Positions 1 through 9,059 are shown, numbered from the stretch's first letter. The stretch is 64,000 nt of DNA from Microbulbifer taiwanensis (GCF_014904815.1 NZ_JACZFR010000025.1:1-64000), one strand, 5' to 3'. Program-made: numbers and translations. Notes: generated by a model from the letters alone, not told the origin.

Positions 1-1613
1 GGGGGGCCGAGGGGTTTAAATCCAAGTAACCCGCCCCCGCCCCGCCCGGAACCGAGCCGGAAGGCCACGCGGCTGTTGCCGGTAAAGCGATATAGGCGAT
101 CGCGCTCGGTTCCCCCGCGCGCGTCGGTGCTGCCCAGCTGCATATGGCTGTGCCAGTGGCTGCCGCGATAGTGGATATCCAGGTCATTGACCGCAGTGTC
201 GATATAGGCCTGGCGGTGGATGCTGTCGAGTATCGCGCCGGTGCTGTCGGCATTGGTCAGGGTGCCGCCCACCAGCGATAAGTTGCCGTCGCCAGCCGGC
301 AGGTAGCGGGGTCTCTCTACGGTAACCGGTAGCTCCTCGCGCAGCTTGTAGCCTCCGGGAGAGAAAAGGAAGTTGTGGTTGCTGTTGTCGATATCCAGGC
401 GGGATCGCAGCAGGTTGAGCGATGAATCCCAGCGCTCGTGGGGGGCCCACTGCAGGGTCAGGTTGCTGGTGATGTGGGTGCGCTGTTGCTGCAGTACCGC
501 ACTTCCGCCTCCCCAGATTGCATAGACGTTGTCCGTGCTGTTGCCGGCCGTGTCGACGATACGGTAGAGATTGTTGTCGGCGAAGGTCTCCAGCCCGTCG
601 CGCCGGCCACCGCGATTCTGCCAGTTGGCCGATGCCAGCAGGCCCAGGGTCTGGTCCGCACTCTTCCAGCTGCCGAGGAAGGAGCCCTGGGGATCCCAGC
701 TTTCTGCAAGTTCGCTGTACTGCTGGCCCAGTGAGAGGTGCGCTTCCAGTGGTGCCATATCGAGCGGCTTGCGTGTGCGCACCAGCACGGCGCCGCCGAT
801 ACTGCCCTCATCCAGGTCCGCGCGCGATGTCTTGTGCACTTCCAGGGACTGCACCAGTTCCGATGCGAGCGTGGAATAATTGAAACCGCGACTCAGGTTG
901 TCGTTGGCCCACCAGTAGGCGGAGGCGACATGCTGGCCGTTGAGCAGGGTGCGGTTGATGTCTTTATCGGTACCGCGGATGTTCACGTCACGCCCCTCGC
1001 CCCAGAGACGGTCCACAGACACTCCCGCGACCCGTTGCAGTGAATCGGCAACATTCCGGTCCGGGAATTTGCCGATATCCTCGGCGGTGATCACGTCGAC
1101 CAGGTTCTCGCTGAAGCGCTTGATGGCCAGGTTTCGCGACAGGGTACTGCGCAAACCGGTTACGTAGGTTTCCTCGATGATTGATGTGGGCGCCGACGCT
1201 ACACCGTCGTCGTCCATCGCCGGTCGAGCAGAATCGCGATCCAGGATTTTGTCGGCGCGGATAACCAGCGTATTGTTGCCATCGTAGGAGTAGCTGAGAT
1301 TGCTCGCGGCCAGCAGCCGTTCCAGGGCCTGGTCACGGGTGAAGCTGCCGCGCAGTGTTGCACTCACCCCCTCCGGCAGCTGGCTGCTGCGAAAGAAAAT
1401 CTGTACACCGGATTGTTCGCCGTAGGTGGTGAGCGCCCGTTCCAGCGGCTGCGCGGGGATATCGAAGGCAACCCGCTCACCGTAAAAGCCGGCCGACAGC
1501 CCGGCACCGGCCGGTGCGGCAATGGCGAGCTGGGCCGACAGCACCAGCGCACACAGGACAGCCCCGGGGACGGCTGCCAGTGCTTTCGGGAATGAAGCGC
1601 ATTTGTCAGTCAT
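1..1613 (-). CDS. TonB-dependent receptor with STN signalling domain (N-terminal 537 residues, cut by window start)
   Basis: The frame runs from an ATG at 1613 off the left edge without a stop, so only the N-terminal 537 residues are visible. A signal peptide (residues about 1-33) is followed by an STN (secretin/TonB short N-terminal) domain at about 45-95, as in FecA/FpvA-type transducing receptors. A TonB-box/plug region follows, with the motif GKFPDRNVADSLQRVAGVSV typical of the Xanthomonas/Caulobacter TonB receptor family. It should be an outer-membrane importer that reports substrate binding to an anti-sigma factor. The ECF sigma/FecR pair transcribed the other way from 1836 is the obvious partner. 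The substrate cannot be told from sequence. The plug and barrel closely resemble the receptor at 5491-8088, which lacks the STN domain. Confidence 0.88.
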   Translation of the reverse strand, partial: MTDKCASFPKALAAVPGAVLCALVLSAQLAIAAPAGAGLSAGFYGERVAFDIPAQPLERALTTYGEQSGVQIFFRSSQLPEGVSATLRGSFTRDQALERLLAASNLSYSYDGNNTLVIRADKILDRDSARPAMDDDGVASAPTSIIEETYVTGLRSTLSRNLAIKRFSENLVDVITAEDIGKFPDRNVADSLQRVAGVSVDRLWGEGRDVNIRGTDKDINRTLLNGQHVASAYWWANDNLSRGFNYSTLASELVQSLEVHKTSRADLDEGSIGGAVLVRTRKPLDMAPLEAHLSLGQQYSELAESWDPQGSFLGSWKSADQTLGLLASANWQNRGGRRDGLETFADNNLYRIVDTAGNSTDNVYAIWGGGSAVLQQQRTHITSNLTLQWAPHERWDSSLNLLRSRLDIDNSNHNFLFSPGGYKLREELPVTVERPRYLPAGDGNLSLVGGTLTNADSTGAILDSIHRQAYIDTAVNDLDIHYRGSHWHSHMQLGSTDARGGTERDRLYRFTGNSRVAFRLGSGRGGGGLLGFKPLGP

Positions 1614-1835
1614 TATTATCGTTCGGGATAGGGCGGTGCCTCGGCGCGGCCGCCACTTGAAGTGCAAAATACTCGATTTAATCGCAGGCGGGCAAGCGCC
1701 GTCGTCCGCGCGGCGGACTTCGAACTGCGATGGGGATAAAATTTGTGAAAAAGGCTGTCGGGGATCGGTGTTGGCTGGCGTTTAGGAAAGCTATGGGTAT
1801 TCGTTTTCAGAAAACCGGTCTCTGCGGGTGAATCG

Positions 1836-2399
1836 ATGGCAAGGGCAAAGCTTCGCGTCGTAAGTTCCAGGCCGTCCGCCGCTGACGGCGGTACGCGCGC
1901 CTTTGTGGAAGAATTGTACAGCAGCTACCGGGGTGCTCTGTGCAGCTATGTGGCGCGCATGCTGCCGGGCGGACAGCAGGATGTGGAGGTGATTCTGCAG
2001 GAGACCTATGTCCGACTGTTGCGCCAGGAGGACCTGCAGCCGCTGCGGGAGAATCCCCGCGCCTATATTTTCACCGTGGCCACCAATCTGGTGCGCGACA
2101 GCCTGCGCCGGCATATGCGCCGCCGCGGCGATTATCACCATCGCTTTGAGGAGCAGGAGCACGCCAGCCCGGAGCCGTCGCCCCAGGGCTGTGCCGAGTG
2201 GCAGCAGAGCCTGCAGCGCCTGAAAGCTTCCCTGCAGGGCCTGAAACCCGTCACCCGAAAAATTTTCCTGCTGAGCCGATATGAAGAGATGAGTTACCCG
2301 GAAATAGCCTCGGCCCTGTCGATCAGTACCCGCAGTGTCGAACGCCATATGAGTAGTGCCCTGAAGCACCTGCAGCGGGAGTTGGACGATATCCTATGA
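1836..2399 (+). CDS. ECF-type RNA polymerase sigma factor (FecI-like)
   Basis: This 187-residue protein has sigma-70 region 2 at about 23-97 (core binding, -10 recognition) and region 4 at about 133-183 with a helix-turn-helix (SYPEIASALSISTRSVERHM). This is the normal two-domain build of an extracytoplasmic-function sigma factor. It overlaps the FecR-type gene by ATGA, so the two are translationally coupled. In FecI/FecR systems the sigma factor is held or activated by the inner-membrane regulator when the receptor STN domain signals. The likely target is the divergent receptor gene, which begins at 1613. The start at 1836 follows a GGGTGA ribosome-binding site. Which regulon it serves is inference from position. 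Confidence 0.9.
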   Translation: MARAKLRVVSSRPSAADGGTRAFVEELYSSYRGALCSYVARMLPGGQQDVEVILQETYVRLLRQEDLQPLRENPRAYIFTVATNLVRDSLRRHMRRRGDYHHRFEEQEHASPEPSPQGCAEWQQSLQRLKASLQGLKPVTRKIFLLSRYEEMSYPEIASALSISTRSVERHMSSALKHLQRELDDIL

Positions 2400-3379
2400 A
2401 GCGCGCTGAAGTGATCGATGAATCCATCCGTGCCGCCGCGGCGGACTGGTTTGCCAGGCAGCGCAGCGGCGCCATGTCGGCACGGGAGTGTGAAGCTCTC
2501 GAACACTGGTTGCAGGAGGACGCACGCCACCAGTTGGCGTTTGCGCAGTGTCGGCAGCTGTGGCTGATGACGGATATGCTGGCGGATGATCCCGAGTTGA
2601 GCGGTGAGTTGGAAGCGCTTCGCAAGCAGGCGCGACGCACACCGCGCTGGCGCGCGCTGGTGCAGATCGCCGCGGTGTTCCTGGTTGCGGTGGCGGCGAT
2701 GCTGGTGCAGCGGCATTTCTCCGTGGATTACTACCAGACCGGCATCGGTGGGCAGCAGCTGGTTCACCTGGATGACGGTTCCACCCTGATGCTCAATACC
2801 GGCAGTCGCGTGGGGGTGCGCTACACCGGCGCGCAGCGCTCGATTTATCTCGAGCGCGGCGAGGCATTTTTCATGGTTGCAAAAAATCCCCAGCGGCCCT
2901 TTGTGGTTCATGCCGCCGGCAGTGAAGTGCGCGCACTGGGTACCGCATTCAATGTCGCATTGCGCTCCGGGGATATCCGTGTGGCAGTCACCCAGGGGCT
3001 GGTAGAGGTCAATGCCGAGGATACTGCGGGCAAGAGGCGCAGCCTGGCGAAACTGCATCCCGGCCAGGGGCTTCGCTATGTCGCCGGGGATCCGCCGGCG
3101 GAGGCCGAAGTGTCCGCCGTCAACCTGGAAAAAGTCACTGCCTGGCAGGCCAGCAAGATCTACTTCGACAACGAGCGTCTGGAAAATGCCATTGCCGAAT
3201 ACAACCGCTATACGACACGCAAGATGGTGCTGGTAGGCGATACGCTGGCCGGGGAGCGCATCAGCGGTGTTTTCAATATCGGCGATGCCGACGCGCTGGC
3301 GTTTGCCCTGGAGGAGAGTTTTGGGGCGCGGATCGACAAGGGGGACCGGCGAATACTGATATTGCCCGGTCGGGACTGA
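2396..3379 (+). CDS. FecR-family anti-sigma/transmembrane regulator
   Basis: This 327-residue protein has the three-part FecR plan. A cytoplasmic N-terminal domain (about 10-60, DUF4880 type, with the pattern ADWFARQRSG and later EDARHQLAFAQ) should contact the sigma factor. A single transmembrane helix lies at about 86-105. A periplasmic FecR domain follows at about 115-215, with the signature DDGSTLMLNTGSRVGV. The C-terminal stretch (about 245-325) looks like the small STN-like domain common in this family, which pairs with the STN domain of the receptor. The start overlaps the sigma stop by four bases. It should sense occupancy of the outer-membrane receptor and control the sigma factor at 1836. 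Confidence 0.9.
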   Translation: MKRAEVIDESIRAAAADWFARQRSGAMSARECEALEHWLQEDARHQLAFAQCRQLWLMTDMLADDPELSGELEALRKQARRTPRWRALVQIAAVFLVAVAAMLVQRHFSVDYYQTGIGGQQLVHLDDGSTLMLNTGSRVGVRYTGAQRSIYLERGEAFFMVAKNPQRPFVVHAAGSEVRALGTAFNVALRSGDIRVAVTQGLVEVNAEDTAGKRRSLAKLHPGQGLRYVAGDPPAEAEVSAVNLEKVTAWQASKIYFDNERLENAIAEYNRYTTRKMVLVGDTLAGERISGVFNIGDADALAFALEESFGARIDKGDRRILILPGRD

Positions 3380-3396
3380 TAGCGGCCGCAGGGGCT

Positions 3397-3822
3397 TTAC
3401 AGATCGTCCGTGGAAAAGTGATGGCTGGCGATGATGAAGCCCTCGCGCAGGTAAAAGCGGTGGGCGGAAAAGCGCTGCACGCCGGAATCCAGGTGTATCT
3501 GGGTGCAGCCGATTTCCTTTGCGTAGTCCTTCAGCCAGTTGATCAGCAGGTGTCCGGCCCCACTGGAGCGGTGGTTTTCATCGGTTACCAGGTCGTCGAC
3601 ATAAATATGCCTGCCCCAGGCCAGCTTTTCAGCGACCACGAACCCCGCCACGCAGAGCACGCAACTCCCTTCGGTAACGAAGGCCAGCTGATAACCGTTC
3701 TGCTGCTGCTTGCGGATCTGGAGCTTGATGTCTTCCAGACTGTACTGGGGGCGGAGCTGCAGCAGGACTTGCGCCACCGGGGCGAGCTCATCTTCCGGGG
3801 CCAGCAGTTGTGCTTTCATCAT
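3397..3822 (-). CDS. GNAT-family N-acetyltransferase
   Basis: A protein of about 141 residues from the tandem ATG at 3822/3819, which follows an AGGA site just after the tag stop codon. The same frame stays open upstream inside tag, but that extension has no domain and would overlap tag. The GNAT core is visible: strand 4 with VDDLVTDENHRSSGAGHLLI, where the R/Q-x-x-G-x-G/A acetyl-CoA loop is RSSGAG, and a C-terminal SAHRFYLREGF motif typical of small-molecule acetyltransferases. It is cytoplasmic and uses acetyl-CoA; the acceptor is unknown. It lies 11 bases behind tag and is probably co-transcribed with it. Confidence 0.85.
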   Translation of the reverse strand: MMKAQLLAPEDELAPVAQVLLQLRPQYSLEDIKLQIRKQQQNGYQLAFVTEGSCVLCVAGFVVAEKLAWGRHIYVDDLVTDENHRSSGAGHLLINWLKDYAKEIGCTQIHLDSGVQRFSAHRFYLREGFIIASHHFSTDDL

Positions 3823-3833
3823 GTTGTCCTGTC

Positions 3834-4457
3834 TCAATTGGTCATCGGGGATTGGGGGCGTTGAAACTTCCGACGCTGCTGCTCCACCTGAGCCCGGCTC
3901 ACGCATTCCTCGATATGATCATTGATCAACCCCATCGCCTGCATAAAGGCGTAGACGGTTGTGGGGCCGACAAATTTCCAGCCGCGTTTTTTCAGCGCTT
4001 TCGACAGGGCGATGGAGGCGGCGGAGGTGGATGCCGTCTGTGGTGCGGCGAGTGTCTTCTCATCGGGTTCGAAACGCCAGATAAAGGCGGCCAGCGATCC
4101 CTCCTCTTGCACCAGCTCCTGAGCGCGCCTGGCGTTGTTGATTACCGCTTCAATTTTTCCGCGATGCCGGACAATGCCCTTGTCCTGGAGAAGTCGCTGC
4201 ACGTCCTTGTCGGTAAAGCGCGCCACCCGGTCGAAATCGAACTGGTGGAAGGCCTTGCGGAAATTTTCCCGCTTGGCCAGGATGGTGCGCCAGCTCAGGC
4301 CGGACTGGAAGCTCTCCAGGCAGAGCTTTTCAAACAGGCGGCGGTCTTCGGCGACCGGGAAGCCCCACTCCCGATCGTGGTAGTCGAAGAACTCCGGTGC
4401 GGCGGCACACCAGCGGCAGCGCGGTCGGCCGTCCGGGCCGGGAATTGAATTGTTCAT
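3834..4457 (-). CDS. tag: DNA-3-methyladenine glycosylase I
   Basis: This 207-residue protein matches Tag along its length. It has the RCxW start with the first zinc ligand (Cys14), the YHDREWG segment with His27, and a C-terminal NDHIEECV stretch giving the remaining His and Cys zinc ligands. ESFQSGLSW carries the helix-hairpin region that holds the alkylated base. It removes 3-methyladenine from DNA by base excision. It heads a minus-strand pair with the acetyltransferase at 3397. The length and zinc ligands are those of a complete enzyme. Confidence 0.96.
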   Translation of the reverse strand: MNNSIPGPDGRPRCRWCAAAPEFFDYHDREWGFPVAEDRRLFEKLCLESFQSGLSWRTILAKRENFRKAFHQFDFDRVARFTDKDVQRLLQDKGIVRHRGKIEAVINNARRAQELVQEEGSLAAFIWRFEPDEKTLAAPQTASTSAASIALSKALKKRGWKFVGPTTVYAFMQAMGLINDHIEECVSRAQVEQQRRKFQRPQSPMTN

Positions 4458-4478
4458 TGCGACAGTCCCTGTAAATGG

Positions 4479-4769
4479 TTAGACGGCACTCAGGAAAGCC
4501 AGCCGCTCGTCGGTTTTCGACGGTGTAATTTCCAGTATTTCCACGGTGACGATTCTTTCGGCCACAAAGGGATCCCGGTCGACAAAAGATTCCAGATCCT
4601 GGCGGGAAATATTGTGGGCCAGTATAGCGCCGCCCAGACCGGGTTGAAGGCTGCCGATCATCAGGAAGACGCCGTCATCCAGCCCCTGTTTCGCCCAGGC
4701 CTTGTGTGCATCCATAAGCTCGCCCATGCGCTCGCGGTTCTCGGAAAATCTCAATATTACGACAAACAT
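4479..4769 (-). CDS. YciI/YCII-related domain protein
   Basis: A 96-residue protein consisting of one YCII-type ferredoxin-like fold: FVVILRFSENRERMGELMDAHKAW at the start, a central GSLQPGLGGAILAH strand-turn, and SRQDLESFVDRDPFVAERI, where family members keep the Asp-Pro-Phe motif. YciI relatives are small, mostly dimeric cytoplasmic proteins, some tied to breakdown of reactive or aromatic compounds; the exact reaction here is unknown. It lies 15 bases after the TetR gene on the same strand. It is probably co-transcribed with and controlled by that regulator. Confidence 0.85.
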   Translation of the reverse strand: MFVVILRFSENRERMGELMDAHKAWAKQGLDDGVFLMIGSLQPGLGGAILAHNISRQDLESFVDRDPFVAERIVTVEILEITPSKTDERLAFLSAV

Positions 4770-4784
4770 GGTTTCTTCTCCTTG

Positions 4785-5354
4785 TCAGTTTCTGATGATC
4801 TCGTCCAGCCAGTTGCACATCTGTTTGACTTCCCGCCGGACAAACTTGTCTTCCTGGAATGCGTTGAACAGGGTGGCGACACCCTGGCTGCGGGCGAGCA
4901 GGTGCGCCGCCAGCTGGCCGGCATCCCGCTTGCGGCCCAGCTGTAAGAACTGCGAGCGCAGCCAGTCGTAAAACAGGGTGAAAATTTCATTGGCCTCTCC
5001 CTGTGCCGCGTGGTTCAGCTTCGCCAGCTCGCTGCTCAGTGTCCCCACCGGGCAGCCGTAATTTTTTATCTTGTCGCCATTGTCCAGCAGAATATGAATG
5101 AAACAGCGGATTCTGGCCCGCGGCGTGTCCCCCTGGGATTCCCAGCTTTGCAGCATGTTACGGGTATTAGCCAGGCGCAGCCGGATGACCGCCGCGAGGA
5201 TTTCATCCTTGGATTTGAAGTGGTAGTAGAAATTGCCCCGGGAAATCTGCACCGCATCGGCGATATGCGCAAACGAGGTGTGCTCGAACCCCTGCTGGTA
5301 GAAGAGCCGATCGGCGGCTTCGACAATCTGTTCTCTGGTTGCTCTGCCACTCAC
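4785..5354 (-). CDS. TetR-family transcriptional regulator
   Basis: A 189-residue repressor with an N-terminal TetR helix-turn-helix at about 8-55 (REQIVEAADRLFYQQGFEHTSFAHIADAVQISRGNFYYHFKSKDEIL) and an all-helical ligand-binding C-terminal domain. A cysteine in the KNYGCPVGTL segment is shared with several redox- or electrophile-sensing TetR proteins; a role here is speculative. Translation starts at GTG 5354, six bases after a GGAG site. Two copies of TTAGG-N8-CCTAGAT lie just upstream (5375-5415) and look like its own operators, so it probably represses itself and the downstream YciI gene. Confidence 0.9.
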   Translation of the reverse strand: MSGRATREQIVEAADRLFYQQGFEHTSFAHIADAVQISRGNFYYHFKSKDEILAAVIRLRLANTRNMLQSWESQGDTPRARIRCFIHILLDNGDKIKNYGCPVGTLSSELAKLNHAAQGEANEIFTLFYDWLRSQFLQLGRKRDAGQLAAHLLARSQGVATLFNAFQEDKFVRREVKQMCNWLDEIIRN

Positions 5355-5374
5355 AGATGGCTCCCTGTATAGGA

Positions 5375-5415
5375 TTAGGTCGTTTGTCCTAGATGTTAGG
5401 GCAGTCGTCCTAGAT
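5375..5415 (-). promoter_or_regulatory. Tandem inverted-repeat operator candidate upstream of the TetR gene
   Basis: Two copies of TTAGG-N8-CCTAGAT lie at 5376-5394 and 5397-5415, exactly 21 bases (two helical turns) apart, and 21 bases upstream of the TetR start codon. Each holds the inverted repeat TAGG/CCTA. Short inverted repeats in tandem beside the gene are the usual pattern for TetR autoregulation. The link to this TetR is inferred from position. Confidence 0.6.
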
Positions 5416-5435
5416 GGTCAAGCGGTCGCCGATAC

Positions 5436-5460
5436 AAAAAAGGGCGCCCAGAGGGCGCCC
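5436..5460 (-). terminator. Intrinsic terminator of the TonB receptor gene 5491-8088
   Basis: Read on the minus strand, an 8-base stem GGGCGCCC / GGGCGCCC with a 3-base loop is followed by six T. It begins 31 bases past the receptor stop codon. Confidence 0.85.
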
Positions 5461-5490
5461 AAGTAGGGGTGACAACATCGATGCGCGTTG

Positions 5491-8088
5491 TCAGAAGGAG
5501 AGGCGTGCGCCCAGGCTGTAGCGTGGGCCATTTTCGTAGAAGCCCACCGGGATGCCGTCCGCGGTGCGCATATTGATGATCTCGTTGGTGAGATTCACCG
5601 CGGTCAGGAAGACATCCACATTGTCGGTCACCGTCCAGTTGGCGGTGGCATCCCACTGGTCGTATTCATCGGTGACCAGCTGCGAGCCGGAGGTGAGGCC
5701 GCCGAAGGATTCCGAGCGCATGTTGTAGGACAGGCGCAGGCTGAGGAAATCGTTCTCGTAGTAGGCGGAGGCGTTGAACTGGTCGCGGGAATTGCCCGGC
5801 AGCTCCAGCTGGCTGCCCGGTACCTCGGCGTCTGTCCAGGTGTAGTTGGCCAGGGCGCCGAAGCCGCTGCCGAAGTCGTGCTGCGCCTGCAGCTCGATAC
5901 CCTGGATATCCGCGCCCTTATCGGCATTGTAGGGGCGGGTGACATTGATGCTCTCGCCGTCGATCACTTCGACCTGGGTGTCGCTGAACACGAAGGTGCT
6001 CAGGTCCTTGCTGAAATAGGTGGCAGCGAGCAGGCTGGCATCGCTGAAATACCACTCGGCGCCCAATTCGAACTGGTCGGCGAACATGGGTTCCAGCATC
6101 GGGTTGCCGGCGGTGGCGGTGCCGCTGGTGGCGTTGATGACGATATTCGAACTCAGGTTCTGGAAAGTCGGGCGGGCCATGGCGCGCGAGGCGGCGGCGC
6201 GCAGGATAATGTCTTCGGACAGGTCGTAAATGACGTTTACACTCGGCAGTGTCTCGCGGTAGCTGCGGCCGACGGAACCCCGCTCGCCATCGATATAGGC
6301 GTGGGAGGTCTGGTCGGTTTCCACCAGGCGCACGCCGAAATTGCCGTGCAGGCGGCCGCTTTCGAAATCCGCCTGCAGGTAGCCCGCAGTGATCTCTTCA
6401 TTGATCTTGTAGTAGGCCCGCTGGTCCTCGGCGTAGGTCATGACACCGCTGTCTAAAATGCTGTCGACCTTCTGCCGCGCCAGGCCGATATCCATAAACG
6501 CATAGCGGGTCAGGGAACCGGACGTGGCGCCCTCGCCATGCAGCCTGGGGCTGGCGCCCCTGGAAACGTCCGCCAGGGTGATGGCATTCAGCGCCGCTAC
6601 CTGGTCGGCGATGTCGGGGTTGTTCACATCCACGGAACCGTTCTGGCGGTTGTTCTCGATGGTGTGGTCGCGGAACTTGAGCCCAGTCTTGAGGGCGGTG
6701 ACAAAGCCCAGCTCGACGTCGTAACTCAGGTCTGCCTGCCAGTAGTTTTCATCGTCCTCCATGACACGCACCCAGTCGCGCAGGTTGGCGGCGTTGATAT
6801 GCAGGGCGCTGCCGTCGAGCGGATCTATGCCGGGGAAACTGAACTCGTTGGTGTTGGGGCCGAAATTCAGGTCTTCGGCACCGGCGCCCTCGAACCAGTA
6901 GTTGCGGTCCAGGGTGCTGCCGCCCTCGGCGCTTGTGCTGCCCGCCTGCAGGTGCAGCTGCCAGTCGTCGCCCTCGTAGTCGGCGGCCAGGTCCAGCACC
7001 TGGGATTCGACAAAGGATTCGCGCACTATCGGCTCGTCGGCCACGCCGATGCTGTCCGGGTTTTCGATCACGCCACCGACGAGCGCCCGATTGCCGTCGC
7101 TGGTGGGAATAAATACCGGGTCGGTGACCACATCGCCGTTGGGAATCTTGTAGCCGCCGGCAACGAACAGGTAGTTCTGGTTGCTGTTGTCCATCTCCAT
7201 ATCGGAGGCGACGTAGTTCATCGCCAGGTCCCAACGGTCGCTGGGGCGGAACTGCAGGGTTAAGTTGGCGGTGTCGCGCTGGCGGTCCTGCTGGAAAATT
7301 GCCGAGCCGCCACCCCAGGGCACATAGACGTTCTCGGTAACATTGCCGTGCTGGTCGGTCACCGTGTAGAGGTCGTTGGTGGGGAAAACCTCCAGGCCGT
7401 CGCGGCGCACGGTGCGCTGTTGGCTGTTGAAGGAGGCCAGTACACCGAAGGTGTCATCGTCGTTCTTCCAGCTCACCAGGCCGGACAGCTGCGGATCCCA
7501 CTCGTCCGGCAGCTCGCTGTAGGCGCCCTCGGAGGACAGGTTCAGTGTCATCGGGTCCAGGTCCAGCGGCCTGCGCGTACGCACATTGACCATGCCGCCA
7601 ATGCTGCCCTCGTCATGGCGCGCCTCGGGGCTCTTGTACACCTCCAGCGCGGAGACCAGCTCCGAGGCGAGGATGGAGTAGTTGAAGCCGCGGCTGGGGT
7701 TGTCGTTGGCCCACCAGTAGGCCGAGGCCACGTTCTGGCCGTTCATCAGGGTGCGGTTCAGGGTGCTGTCGGTACCGCGCACGAAGATATCGCGCCCCTC
7801 GCCCCAGATGCGGTCCACGGAGATACCGGGAATGCGCTGCAGCGAGTCGGCCACGTTTTTATCGGGGAACTTGCCGATATCCTCGGAGCTGATTGCGTCG
7901 ACGATCGAAGTCGCATCGCGCTTGACGTCCAGTGCCTGCTGCAGGCTGCCACGGATACCGGTCACGGTTACCTCTTCCAGCGTGTTCCCGCCGGCTTCCT
8001 GCGCCTGCGCACCGGCAGATAGCAGCGCTAGGGTGCTGGCGATCAGCGTCCGCTGAAATAAATGAGTGGGGTTGCGCGAACTTTGCAT
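5491..8088 (-). CDS. TonB-dependent receptor (no STN domain)
   Basis: An 865-residue outer-membrane receptor. A signal peptide (1-29, ending AQA) is followed by a TonB-box-like LEEVTVTGI and a plug domain with SLQQALDVKRDATSIVDAIS and GKFPDKNVADSLQRIPGISV, the signature of the Xanthomonas/Caulobacter-type TonB receptors. The barrel ends in a C-terminal aromatic residue (RLSF), as outer-membrane barrels do. Plug and barrel are very like the receptor at 1-1613, with a shared run of the form GEGRD-(IF/VN)-(V/I)RGTD and the identical ASAYWWANDN. The two are paralogues, but this one has no STN domain and so should not signal to a FecR protein. The substrate is unknown; relatives often import sugars or oligomers. 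An intrinsic terminator follows it. Confidence 0.92.
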   Translation of the reverse strand: MQSSRNPTHLFQRTLIASTLALLSAGAQAQEAGGNTLEEVTVTGIRGSLQQALDVKRDATSIVDAISSEDIGKFPDKNVADSLQRIPGISVDRIWGEGRDIFVRGTDSTLNRTLMNGQNVASAYWWANDNPSRGFNYSILASELVSALEVYKSPEARHDEGSIGGMVNVRTRRPLDLDPMTLNLSSEGAYSELPDEWDPQLSGLVSWKNDDDTFGVLASFNSQQRTVRRDGLEVFPTNDLYTVTDQHGNVTENVYVPWGGGSAIFQQDRQRDTANLTLQFRPSDRWDLAMNYVASDMEMDNSNQNYLFVAGGYKIPNGDVVTDPVFIPTSDGNRALVGGVIENPDSIGVADEPIVRESFVESQVLDLAADYEGDDWQLHLQAGSTSAEGGSTLDRNYWFEGAGAEDLNFGPNTNEFSFPGIDPLDGSALHINAANLRDWVRVMEDDENYWQADLSYDVELGFVTALKTGLKFRDHTIENNRQNGSVDVNNPDIADQVAALNAITLADVSRGASPRLHGEGATSGSLTRYAFMDIGLARQKVDSILDSGVMTYAEDQRAYYKINEEITAGYLQADFESGRLHGNFGVRLVETDQTSHAYIDGERGSVGRSYRETLPSVNVIYDLSEDIILRAAASRAMARPTFQNLSSNIVINATSGTATAGNPMLEPMFADQFELGAEWYFSDASLLAATYFSKDLSTFVFSDTQVEVIDGESINVTRPYNADKGADIQGIELQAQHDFGSGFGALANYTWTDAEVPGSQLELPGNSRDQFNASAYYENDFLSLRLSYNMRSESFGGLTSGSQLVTDEYDQWDATANWTVTDNVDVFLTAVNLTNEIINMRTADGIPVGFYENGPRYSLGARLSF

Positions 8089-8294
8089 CGGGTTTCTCCA
8101 GTCTATTTTTATTTGCTATGGCGAAATATCTTGATTGTTAACGGGCGGGAGTGGGGGCCCGCATAGGAGTAAACGCCGGGGGCTGGGAAATACCGACAGG
8201 AGAGGGAAAAGAATTTTGGCGGTGGCTGCTGGTGACGATTCCAGCAGTCGTTAGCGGACGGGGTGGAGCAGGGTTTGCCCTGTAACGGGCATAA

Positions 8295-8319
8295 AAAAAC
8301 CGGCGCTGGGCCGGTTTTT
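8295..8319 (-). terminator. Intrinsic terminator of ppa
   Basis: A perfect 10-base stem (AAAAACCGGC / GCCGGTTTTT) with a 5-base loop, flanked by A and T runs, lies 30 bases past the ppa stop on the minus strand. It could also work in the other direction. Confidence 0.85.
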
Positions 8320-8348
8320 CTAGGAACGGGCTGTCTTGTTCAGAGCAA

Positions 8349-8885
8349 TCAGCCTTCTTCCTTCAGGTAGCGCTCACGGGAGGCCATTACCTCGGCGCGC
8401 GCGGCTTCGGCGTCGGCCCAGCCGTCCACCTTCACCCACTTGCCGGCTTCCAGCGCCTTGTAGTTCTCGAAGTAGTGTTCGATCTGCTTGATCAGCAGCT
8501 CCGGCAGGTCGCCGATTTCCTGAACGTGATCGTAGAGCTTGGTCAGCTTGGTGTGGGGTACCGCCAGCAGTTTGGCGTCTACACCGGACTCATCGGTCAT
8601 GTTCAGCACACCGATCACGCGGGAGCGGATCACGGAGCCGACCATTACCGGGTAGGGGGCCACAACCAGCACGTCCAGGGGGTCGCCGTCTTCGGACAGG
8701 GTCTGGGGCACATAGCCGTAGTTGGCCGGGTAGAACATCGGGGTGGCTACGAAACGATCCACGAATACGGCGTCGGCGTCCTTATCCACTTCGTACTTGA
8801 TCGGGTCGTGGTTGGCAGGGATCTCGATGATTACGTTGATATCGTTGGGCAGGTCCTTACCTGCGGAAACCTTGTCGAAGCTCAT
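8349..8885 (-). CDS. ppa: Inorganic pyrophosphatase (family I)
   Basis: A 178-residue soluble pyrophosphatase that splits PPi into two phosphates and drives biosynthesis. The family signature with its metal-binding aspartates is present as [10 protein letters not shown]. The substrate region [16 protein letters not shown] and [12 protein letters not shown] also match. Its length equals that of typical bacterial class I enzymes (about 175). It is a single gene with its own terminator. Its presence is worth noting beside the PPi-type phosphofructokinase at 17850, since both enzymes act on the same PPi pool. Confidence 0.97.
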   Translation of the reverse strand: MSFDKVSAGKDLPNDINVIIEIPANHDPIKYEVDKDADAVFVDRFVATPMFYPANYGYVPQTLSEDGDPLDVLVVAPYPVMVGSVIRSRVIGVLNMTDESGVDAKLLAVPHTKLTKLYDHVQEIGDLPELLIKQIEHYFENYKALEAGKWVKVDGWADAEAARAEVMASRERYLKEEG

Positions 8886-9059
8886 TGCTGGTCCTGACTG
8901 AAAGTGATCGGAATTTTGGGAGCGCGGATTATAAACCCTGAGCCGCGGCGCTGAAAGCGGCGCCCTTAGATCTATTGGTTAGGGCCTGCTAACTCCTGGC
9001 GGGTCTATCCTGTTACTCAGCCATAGCAACTCAGCCATAACAACAAGGAGGCTGGCCAT

